A stretch of 45,170 nt of DNA from Zygnema cylindricum (Eukaryota > Streptophyta > Zygnematophyceae > Zygnematales > Zygnemataceae): positions 167,262-212,431 of the forward strand of contig JBBHKE010001274.1 in the NCBI GenBank assembly GCA_037447655.1, in the 5' to 3' direction. Below are positions 11,601 through 18,839 of the stretch, piece after piece (the stretch's first letter is position 1; every line of letters starts with the position of its first letter). Position numbers and translations under genes: made by a program. The notes under the pieces were generated by a model. That model did not search any database, had not been told where the DNA came from, and saw nothing but the letters and a program-made list of their open reading frames with translations.

Positions 11601-12984
11601 ATACTGATGTAGAGATAAGGTTTTTGTTCAGCTCCGGAATAAACAATACATCGGAGAATGTTAATATGGATGTCTTTCCTTCTACTAACACTTTCAGATC
11701 TACCGATCCTACAAGAGTAGTGGTGACTATCCTCCCATCCCCGTACTCTATCTCTACGGTGGGAATCTTTCTTATCTTAGTGAACAGGTGTCTATCCTTA
11801 CACATGTGCATTGAGGCACCTGAATCTATAATCCAGCCTGCTTCACCTTTCAATCCACCGTAAGCACATTTCTGCCTTCGTGGAATTTCAACCTCAGTTT
11901 TCGCCTCCAACTCCTCATCCAAAAGGAGCTCATCGTCCTCGTCCTCGGATTCCGCCTCAAGTACCTGTGTGACAAGGGCCTTTTTCTTTCCTCTCGGGGT
12001 ACCACCGGTCTGCCCCTCCTTTAACCGAAGCTCGGTTAGCTTGGTGCACTCTGCCATATAGTGCCCAGGTTTCTTACAAAAATGACATAAACCTTTGGGA
12101 GCCCTTGGTTCGAACTCGCCAACCTGTTTTTCCCGCTCCCTACCCCCATAGTTTCTGACTGGTTTCCGGGAATCCTTGTTTCTCCAATCGGTCGCTATTG
12201 CCAAGGCTTGGCCACTCTTTCCTCCCCTTCGGATCTCAATCGTATTCTCTCGAACGAGAATCATCCCTACCACTGAGTTCCATATCCACCTTGAGTCCGG
12301 CAAGTCCTGCACACGGTTGACTATGTTCTCGAACTCATCAGGTAACTTCATTAGTAAACAGTTAACTTTTTCTTTTTCACTAAAAACTTTACCCGCACTC
12401 TCTAGCTCCATGAAGAGTGTAGCAAGCTCATTGCAAAAATCCAACATATTTCCCCCTTTGTATACATACTCCTTAACTTTCTGATCAGCCAACTGTTGTT
12501 GCTGAATCGTACCACTTCGGTACATCTCTATGAGAGCCATCCAAAGATCGGATGCCCTCTCTACCTGCAAATGAGGACATGCTAGTCCTTGAGTGAGATG
12601 GCGTAGGATGAAGTGCTTTGCCGCCATATTGTTGAAGTCCCAGGTTTCAGTATCATTCTCCTCGTTCCTCGGAATAGGTGACATGAATGCTAAACCAGTT
12701 GCTATTGGTGTGGTCGCCTCCTTCTCCTTTCCTTTGTCCACCACCTCTCCTTCCTTTGTTTCCTCCGTTGAAGGTGAATCCTCTTTCCTGGTGAATCTGC
12801 TTCCTTTAAACCCTGGAGGAATTCCAAGACTTGATGGACGCCCCAATCGTCCACTCACTATCCCCCAAAACCTTTTTTCGCATAGAGCTCCTATCATCAT
12901 ACTTTCCCAGTATATGAAGCCAGTTCCATTAAATATTGGCACCCTAGAGGGTGGGCCCATAACCTGAAACTCTGAGACCTCCAT
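8644..12984 (-). CDS. Intact copia Gag-Pol polyprotein of element B
   Basis: A single frame of 1446 codons encodes all copia proteins: Gag with a zinc knuckle CHFCKKPGHYMAEC at about residues 300-313, protease with WIIDSGASMHM near 384-394, the integrase zinc-binding region (MWHKRLGHVNLDKL and CSGCAQGKAHRLPF), the integrase core with the D,D,E set (DLVHTDIWGP, RSDNGGEY, PEQNGVAERLNRT), reverse transcriptase with AIYVDDLL, and RNase H with TTWSDASYGD and CDNQAAIAIS. All catalytic residues that can be checked are present. The integrase-before-reverse-transcriptase order defines Ty1/copia. The first ATG lies inside the 5' LTR (12984). A second in-frame ATG at 12960 lies inside the primer binding site and precedes GPPSRVPIFNG, which looks like the usual copia Gag start, so translation may begin at either. 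No frameshift or stop separates Gag from Pol. Element B may be active. Confidence 0.95.
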   Translation of the reverse strand: MEVSEFQVMGPPSRVPIFNGTGFIYWESMMIGALCEKRFWGIVSGRLGRPSSLGIPPGFKGSRFTRKEDSPSTEETKEGEVVDKGKEKEATTPIATGLAFMSPIPRNEENDTETWDFNNMAAKHFILRHLTQGLACPHLQVERASDLWMALIEMYRSGTIQQQQLADQKVKEYVYKGGNMLDFCNELATLFMELESAGKVFSEKEKVNCLLMKLPDEFENIVNRVQDLPDSRWIWNSVVGMILVRENTIEIRRGGKSGQALAIATDWRNKDSRKPVRNYGGREREKQVGEFEPRAPKGLCHFCKKPGHYMAECTKLTELRLKEGQTGGTPRGKKKALVTQVLEAESEDEDDELLLDEELEAKTEVEIPRRQKCAYGGLKGEAGWIIDSGASMHMCKDRHLFTKIRKIPTVEIEYGDGRIVTTTLVGSVDLKVLVEGKTSILTFSDVLFIPELNKNLISTSVLDDKGFFTSTREGVFTASFEEDVYFIAEKGSHGMFRLILSNETKKLYYAGVHDIMMWHKRLGHVNLDKLREMKKMGVVEGIQFSESDDISDCSGCAQGKAHRLPFPKTATYKGEKLLDLVHTDIWGPARVPSPGGKRFMMTKTDDWSRYSRVYFLKNKSEAEDCFRQYKAWSEKLHETPIKRVRSDNGGEYTSNQFEDFLREDGVQHQKTVPENPEQNGVAERLNRTLSDSARSMLSDKKIGKRFWAEAMNCANYLKNRVLTSAIKDQTPYERWTGRKPDLSHLKVFGSQVFSLDTDRSNWKLDPKGKPGYLLGYDEDVKGYRVYDLKREDIILVKHLVVMDEGKSVDPFKYTKSVKIRFELENSDDFELPNYPGFRDDDILAGTNQTEKDSAVETPVTTLLEAEDVVEIDSESRDRGEAEFVRKNPREPSIPASDFEGGRRSSKRLQEKQVNNKVTKLSHQDEPQTYREAMTCPERNRWKTAINEEMASIMAADTWELVDCPPNRKPIGCKWVFKLKLNPDNTIERYKARLVAKGFTQKEGIDYEETFAPVVRFPSVRILLSLAAAEDMEVHQMDIKTAFLHGELEEEIFMRQPEGFVEEGEESKVCRLIKSLYGLKQAPRQWNKKLDEFLTGLGYIRISSDHSIYVFEDEEGFIFIAIYVDDLLVLSKSMEKINKLKTDLKGRFEMKDMGEAKYILGIQVERDRKRKIIRLTQKEAIGNMLEKFQMDKANSCTTRMELKKGSEGSEEGGVIVLDEELSPEEQKFMQTIPYRQVVGSLIYFMNCTRPDLAAAVGVLSRSLNAPTKKDWEAAKRVLRYLVGTRDLWLHLGGENTDITTWSDASYGDAPMRRCTSGYVLYVGDGACCWSSKQQKVIAQSTMEAEYMASCSAVKELMWVKSLLGELGHLKSGVQKIFCDNQAAIAISANPKNHFKAKHMDIRLSFVREKVENKIISLEYRPDSEMVADMMTKPVPSPKLIFARRSVV
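12952..12964 (-). promoter_or_regulatory. Primer binding site of element B, complementary to initiator tRNA-Met anticodon arm
   Basis: Minus-strand GGTTATGGGCCCA directly follows the end of the 5' LTR. It is complementary to TGGGCCCATAACC, the anticodon stem-loop region of eukaryotic initiator tRNA-Met. This is the half-tRNA priming used by Drosophila copia and yeast Ty5, and not the 3'-acceptor-end priming usual in plant copia elements. The site lies within the open reading frame, where it is read as V-M-G-P. Confidence 0.88.
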
Positions 12985-14013
12985 AAGTCCTCAGAGTGGA
13001 CAGCTTCCAAGAAGCCTCTAGGATAATTCTGACCCCTTTGTGTTTAAGCAAAAATAACTGCCACCCTGGCAGACAAAAACTCTGACCAACTTCACCCCTG
13101 TGAAGACAAGACTCCCCTGAGTCGATAGCAAAAAGAATCTCTGAATTTGCTCCGCTGAGCAGTAAGTTATGGAGGGTCAAAGTTGACCTTTTGTACAGAA
13201 GCTCTCTGGGAGAGAGGGTCCTATCTTCTAATTTTTCTAAGTCCTATCTCTCTCACAGACTCTATCTACTGATGTACGGAACCAATCAGAATTGAGTTCC
13301 GTACGCAAAAGTACAGCTGCCGGTGTACTTTATGTACGGACATTGTACGACATGGCCAAAATGTCGACACATGTCAAATCCGGATTCGGTGCCATAATCT
13401 CCGGAGTTTCCACAATCCAACGGAATTTTGCCACGCGTCATCCGATGTGGCGATGGCCACAAACCGCCGAAATCTTCCTCCGCGATCTCGGCGCTAATCC
13501 CGGCCGTCCGATTAAATTCGGCTTTAATCGTAGCCGTAATAAATACATGCGCGGTATTTGTTTCATTTACGAAACAAATGCGCGGTACTGATTTATGTCC
13601 GTACCGTAAGTCGTACATTACATATTACTGGATCTATGTATCCCGTAATTAATTCTAGTTAAATGGTTTATCGCTTGTATACATATATAAATAATTATCA
13701 AACTATATGCTAGGTAACACTAACGCTAGATGAAACGGCTAAGGCTACCGGCTACATTGTGTCTGCCGGCCGGCAGGTACAAGGATCAAATCCTGCCGCC
13801 GGCACATACATTTTAATTAAATATATAAACCCTAATATAAAATTCCCGTAAACCTCAGGATAGCCAAGGTAGCCATGGCTCTAGCTTCCTCTCCAATTTC
13901 TCAGTGACTGCGACAAGTTTGAGAGTTGGAGAGAGAAGTTAGAGATAGACTGCCTCGACTTCTATATTTCTTTTCAGACCTAGAAAATACTAATAAAACC
14001 ATTAGTTTCTACA
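12965..14013 (-). repeat. 5' LTR of copia element B
   Basis: 1049 bp, TG...CA ends, near-identical to 7578-8613. On the coding strand it should hold the promoter and the 5' end of the transcript. An AT-rich stretch near 13680-13690 could be a TATA region, but no start site can be fixed. A hairpin lies at 13764-13804. The right junction abuts element A's integrase at 14014. Confidence 0.95.
13764..13804 (-). other. Conserved GC-rich hairpin in the copia LTRs
   Basis: The segment runs TGCCGGCCGGCAGG, a 14-base loop region, then CCTGCCGCCGGCA. The arms can pair over about 13 bases. Equivalent segments lie at 8364-8404 (identical) and, in diverged form, at 5053-5093 and 16876-16916. In the A-type LTRs the arms still pair in most positions. 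If transcribed it would form a stable RNA stem-loop in the LTR; its role is unknown. Confidence 0.6.
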
Positions 14014-14340
14014 CTTCTAGCACTATCACTTAGTGTTCTATTTAACCTTTCAGCTACCCCATTCTGTTCCGGATTTTTTGGAACTGTCTTTTGGTGTTGA
14101 ACCCCATCTTCCCTCAAAAAATCCTCAAACTGGTTAGAAGTATACTCTCCACCATTGTCACTCCTTACTCTCTTGATTGGAGTTTCATGGAGTTTTTCGC
14201 TCCATGCTTTATATTGTCTAAAACAGTCCTCAGCTTCTGACTTGTTTTTCAAAAAATACACCTGGGAATACCGAGACCAATCATCAGTTATAGTCATCAT
14301 AAATCTCTTCCCCCCCGGTGAGGGCACTCTAGCCGGTCCT
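14014..14340 (-). pseudogene. Integrase core of copia element A, right of the B insertion
   Basis: Matches element B's integrase core: KRFMMTITDDWSRYSQVYFL, RSDNGGEYTSNQFEDFL and PEQNGVAERLNRTLSDSARS, ending at 14013 where element B's LTR starts. The catalytic D and E positions visible here are conserved. A stop at 14340-14342 in the HTDIWGP block (the tryptophan codon of DIWGP reads as a stop) separates it from the upstream protease part. Confidence 0.85.
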
Positions 14341-15170
14341 CAAATATCTGTGTGTACTAGATCTAGAATATTTTCTCCCTTATAGGTGGCTGTTTTAGGA
14401 AAGGGTAATCTGTGTGCTTTACCTTGAGCACACCCACTACAATCACTTATATCATCACTCTCACTGAACTGAATCCCTTCCACCACTCCCATCTTTTTCA
14501 TCTCTCTTAACTTATCTAGATTCACATGCCCAAGCCTCTTATGCCACATCATAATATCATGAACACCAGCATAATAAAGTTTCTTCGTTTCATTACTTAA
14601 GATCAGCCTAAACATCCCATGGCTACCTTTCTCAGCAATGAAATAGATATCCTCCTCAAAACTAGCAGTAAAGACTCCTTCCCTAGTGCTAGTAAAAAAA
14701 CCCTTATCATCTAATACAGATGTAGAGATAAGGTTTTTGTTCAGTTCCGGGATAAACAATACATCGGAGAATGTTAATATGAATGTCTTTCCTTCTACTA
14801 ACACTTTCAGATCTACCGATCCTACAAGAGTAGTGGTGACTATCCTCCCATCCGCGTACTCTATCTCTACGGTGGGAATCTTTCTTATCTTAGTGAACAA
14901 GTGCCTATCCTTACACATGTGCATTGAGGCACCCGAATCTATAATCCAGCCTGCTTCACCTTTCAATCCACCGTAATCACATTTCTGCCTTCGTGGAATT
15001 TCAACCTCAGTTTTCGCCTCCAACTCCTCATCCAAAAGGAGCTCATCGTCCTCGTCCTCGGATTCCGCCTCAAGTACCTGTGTGACAAGGGCCTTTTTCT
15101 TTCCTCTCGGGGTACCACCGGTCTGCCCCTCCTTTAACCGAAGCTCGGTTAGCTTAGTGCACTCTGCCAT
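14340..15170 (-). pseudogene. Protease and pre-integrase region of copia element A
   Basis: Open for 276 codons from MAECTKLTEL, the end of the zinc knuckle, through the protease motif WIIDSGASMHM to the integrase zinc-binding region (MWHKRLGHVNLDKL, CSGCAQGKAHRLPF). It ends at a stop where element B reads W in HTDIWGP. Near-identical to the same part of B. Fragment of a dead polyprotein. Confidence 0.85.
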
Positions 15171-15995
15171 ATAGTGCCCCGGTTTCTTACAAAAATGACA
15201 TAAACCTTTGGGAGCCCTTGGTTCGAACTCGTCAACCTATTTTTTCTGCTCCCTACCCCTATAGTTTCTGACTGGTTTCCGGGAATCCTTGTTCCTCCAA
15301 TCGGTCGCTGTTGCCTAGGCTTGGCCACTCTTTCCTCCCCTTCGGATCTCAATCGTATTCTCCCGAACGAGAATCATCCTTACCACTGAGTTCCATATCC
15401 ACCTTGAGTCCGGCAAGTCCTGCGCACGGTTGACTATGTTCTCGAACTCATCACGTAACTTCATTAGTAAACAGTTAACCTTTTCTTTTTCACTAAAAAC
15501 TTTTCCCGCACTCTCTAGCTCCATGAAGAGTGTAGCAAGCTCATTGCAAAAATCCAACATATTTCCCCCTTTGTATACATACTCCTTAACTTTCTGATCA
15601 GCCAACTGTTGTTGTTGAATCGTACCACTTCGGTACATCTCTATGAGAGCCATCCAAAGATCGGATGCCCTCTCTACCTGCAAATGAGGACATGCAAGTC
15701 CTTGAGTGAGATGGCGTAGGATGAAGTGCTTTGCCGCCATATTGTTGAAGTCCAAGGTTTCAGTATCATTCTCCTCGTTCCTCGGAATAGGTGACATGAA
15801 TGCTAAACCAGTTGCTATTGGTGTGGTCGCCTCCTTCTTTTTTCCTTTGTCCACCACCTCTCCTTCCTTTGTTTCCTCCGTTGAAGGTGAATCCTCTTTC
15901 CTAGTGAATCTGCATCCTTTAAACCCTGGAGGAATTCCAAGACTTGATGGACGCCCCAATCGTCCACTCACTATCCCCCAAAACCTTTTTCGCAT
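15149..15995 (-). pseudogene. Gag region of copia element A
   Basis: Two open fragments (15315-15995 and 15149-15352) match element B's Gag, including LRHLTQGLACPHLQVERASD and DLPDSRWIWNSVV. Nonsense changes relative to B include a TAG where B reads a lysine-alanine junction after GKSGQA, and a further stop before the zinc knuckle. A one-base difference near 15994 shifts the frame relative to the Gag start, so the first residues after the primer binding site are out of frame. Confidence 0.83.
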
Positions 15996-16063
15996 AGAGC
16001 TCCTATCATCATACTTTCCCAGTATATGAAGCCAGTTCCATTAAAGATTGGTACCCTAGAGTG

Positions 16064-16076
16064 TGGGCCCATAACC
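16064..16076 (-). promoter_or_regulatory. Primer binding site of copia element A
   Basis: Minus-strand GGTTATGGGCCCA directly after the 5' LTR of element A, identical to the site in element B. It is complementary to the anticodon arm of initiator tRNA-Met. Confidence 0.87.
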
Positions 16077-17123
16077 TGAAACTCTGAGACCTCCATAAGT
16101 CCTCAGAGTGGACAGCTTCCAAGAAGCCTCTGGAATAACCCTGACCCCTTTGTGTTTCTGCAAAAATAACTGCCACCCTGACAGACAAAAACTATGACCA
16201 ATTTCACCCCTGTGAAGACAAGACTCCCCTGAGTCGATAGCAAAAAGAATCTCTAAATTTGCTCCCCTGAGCAGTAAGTTATGGAGGGTCAAAGTTGACC
16301 TTTTGTACAGAAGCTCTCTAGGAGAGAGGGTCTTATCTCCTAATTTTTCTAAGTCCTATCTCTCTCACAGACTCTACCTACTGATGTACGGAACCAATCA
16401 GAATTGAGTTCCGTACGCAAAAGTACAGCTGCCGGTGTACTTTAGGTACGAACATTGTACGACAAGGCCTAAATGTCGACACATGTCATATCCGGATTCG
16501 ATGCCATAATCTCGGGGATTCCGCGATCCAACGAAATTTCGCCACGCGTCATCTGATGTGGCGATGGCCACAAACCACCGAAAACTTCCTCCGCAATCTC
16601 GGCGCTAATTGCGGCCGTCCGATTAGAATCTAATTTAATCGTAGCCGTAATAAATACATGTGCGGTATTTGTTTCATTTACGAAACAAATGCGCGGTATT
16701 GATTTATAGTCCGTACCGTAATCCGTACATTATATAATACCGGATCTATGTATCCCGTAATCTATTATAGTTTAATGAATAATCGTACGTATACATATTT
16801 AAATAACTATCAAACTATGAACTACGTATCATGACTCCTAGACTTAACGGCTAAGGCTACCGGCTATTCCCTATTTGCCGGCCGGTAGGTACAAGGATCA
16901 ATTCCTGCCAGCGGCACATACCTTTTAAATAAATAAACCCGAACTAATATAAATTTCCCGTAAACCTCAGGATAGCCTAGGTAGCCATGGCTCTAGCTTC
17001 CTCTCCGATTTCTCAGTGACTGCGACAAGTTTGAGAGTTGGAGAGAGAAGTTAGAGGTAGACTGCCTCGGCTTCTTTCTTTCTATTCAGACCTAGAAAAT
17101 ACTTAAAACCATTAATTTCTACA
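16077..17123 (-). repeat. 5' LTR of copia element A
   Basis: 1047 bp, TG...CA ends. It pairs with 4253-5300. The two differ at scattered sites (for example CTCTAGGATAACC against CTCTGGAATAACC near the left end), many more than between B's LTRs. Followed by the target duplication AAATA at 17124-17128. Confidence 0.93.
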
Positions 17124-17674
17124 AAATATGCCTAAGTAGAGTCAGGTGGGAGCCAACAGTATATGGCATAATTAAAGCCAAAGAAATTGAATTTGCAGAT
17201 GACGCAGGTCAACACGTTAAAATTTAGCTCCCTTTCGTGGTGGTGGAAGGTAAGTAATTTGAAATTTTGTTGGGTATGGCCACATGGACAAAGTTGAACA
17301 TGGAGCTGAGTATATGGAAAGAACAAGTAACCGTTTCAGACCCGGAAAATCCCGAGGGCACCAAGGTAGTGGTCCCCTTGGATTTATGGAACCGGGGGAA
17401 AACAACTGTTCCAGTGGTTGGATGTTATCCGGTGTATTTTGCATCCACCCCTTCAGAGTTGTTCGACGATTCCACCGATATCGCCTTTTCCATCTAGCAA
17501 TTCCCCATCTCCAAGCGGTAGGAAAGAGAGTATCAACTCAAATTGGTACAGATGGCCACGCTCCGGCGGGGAGTGGACAAGGGCTTTGCCACCATATCAT
17601 ACGCAACAGCAAAGCTCATCCGGCTCGAACTCCTAATAGTTTCTAACCCAGGGAAAAACTTCAACCGGCAATAG

Positions 17675-18672
17675 GTGTCAGTGGATATCCCGCACTCAAA
17701 ACTCCGGATTCTCTCGCTATTTTCCGGCATTAATTCCGACCTGGAAGCCGTACTGATAGCGAGATATCAAGTAGAAACGTACTCGGCACTCGAGATTGAC
17801 CGAGACGCCCGTGTAGTCAGTGAGCATCGACTGCAACAGCTGCACCAACTTTACCCACAGCAACTCCCGGTGTCTGCCATGTCTAACTCCCACCGTACAC
17901 TTCCCCAAAATGTAGACCACATCACAAATTCACATTTGGAAAAGCTTGGACGGGTAGACTTGATGATAGCGCGATGGCCTTGCCAGGGTATTTCATTAGG
18001 AGGATAGGGCAAAAGACACTAGGATGTCCGTAGCAAAAAAAAAAATCAAATGACTCGACTAATAATAGGGTTACACAAACGACAGGACACACCAGTGGGG
18101 TACATCTTGGAAAATGTTCACCGGACAAATGATAAGAGGAAATATGTAGTCAACAGTTGGAACCAAGTGACCAAGGTTCTGGGGACTCCCATAGTATTTG
18201 ATCCAGCTCACGTCAGGTCTCGAGCCCACCGCGTTAGAGCGTATTCGACCAACGTGGTTCCACTTCCACTCCTGCAACAGCTGTTGAACACCTAAGTTCC
18301 GCGTCCCAACATCACAGTTCAACAAATTCTCGGACCGGGGCGAATGGCCACCCCAGTGACCACAACCGACCGAGCACCCTCATCGGTTGTAATAAACCGG
18401 GAAATCCATGGAGGGCCTTACCGACCTTGGTATCTTTCCCCAATAGCCATGCTTACAGAAAGGGCGCACCAGGGATGATTTTTGAAAGGAAGACCGCTAC
18501 GTGGACAGCACCAAGTATTGAGGAACGAGAACAAGCGATGGGATTTCAACCGGCAACCACAGCACCACTAGGGGTCTCAGCCTCGAGAAGGTGCAATTTA
18601 ATCGGGCAAAGTATGGATTTAAATGCAATTTCATGGGTGATGCGACATTCTCTGTCCTTCTCCAGCCTCTAG
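17675..18672 (+). pseudogene. Dnmt3/DRM-like cytosine-5 DNA methyltransferase inside element G
   Basis: Three successive open fragments, in different frames, give the motif series of C5 DNA methyltransferases in order. Motif I RILSLFSGI (17705-17731) binds S-adenosylmethionine. Motif IV is RWPCQGIS, with the catalytic Cys at 17981-17983 (usual form PPCQG or SPCN). Motif VI YILENV has its ENV at 18110-18118. Motif VIII RSRAHRVRAY is at 18215-18244. Then come ILGPGRMATPVTTTDRAPS (about 18322-18378), motif IX EREQAMGFQP and motif X LIGQSMDLNAI (to about 18635). The short ENV-to-AHRxR spacing, the GPGR...TTT segment and the GF...T...R..L.G.S end resemble Dnmt3/DRM more than Dnmt1/CMT; no separate target-recognition domain is visible. 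Stops after motif IV (18005-18007) and at 18293-18295, with frameshifts, make it inactive. It lies between protease and reverse transcriptase, so it was probably part of the Pol polyprotein. The substrate site is unknown. Confidence 0.85.
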
Positions 18673-18839
18673 TCCCCAAAATCACGATCAACATACCTTC
18701 AAGCTCCACTGTTGTTGGCCAGACAAGCAACTCTACAGCTTGAGGGGGAGAGAAAGACAAGAAGGGAAAAAATCAGCAAATTTTATTTAGGGGGATCACT
18801 ACACCCAGAAGTTTCCTTATTGGGGGAGAGCGAAAACTC

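Larger units (their letters stand above)
7578..14013 (-). mobile_element. Ty1/copia retrotransposon B (young, intact, nested in A)
   Basis: Complete element on the minus strand: 5' LTR 12965-14013, primer binding site 12952-12964, one uninterrupted Gag-Pol frame 8644-12984, polypurine tract 8614-8628, 3' LTR 7578-8613. By eye the two LTRs differ by about five substitutions and one 13-bp indel in roughly 1040 bp, so insertion was recent. It sits inside the integrase region of element A, between codons that are adjacent in B's own integrase. No target duplication is present at the junctions: the left flank ends CAACATA and the right flank starts CTTCTAG, which join to give exactly the uninterrupted sequence. 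Confidence 0.95.
4253..17123 (-). mobile_element. Ty1/copia retrotransposon A (older host copy, contains element B)
   Basis: Bounded by two LTRs of about 1.05 kb (4253-5300 and 16077-17123) that share private features not found in element B's LTRs, and flanked by the duplication AAATA. Coding strand is minus, so the 5' LTR is on the right. Order from the right: LTR, primer binding site, gag, protease, integrase N-terminus, then element B, then integrase C-terminus, reverse transcriptase, RNase H, polypurine tract and 3' LTR. Several stops break the gag-protease part, so A is defective apart from the B insertion. Its two LTRs differ at noticeably more sites than B's two LTRs, so A is the older insertion. 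Confidence 0.93.

Noticed and set aside
13734-13804. tRNA-like pattern in the copia LTR (AGGATCAAATCCT resembles a T-arm)
   Set aside because: No acceptor, D-arm or anticodon arm can be folded around it; it is explained by the longer hairpin.
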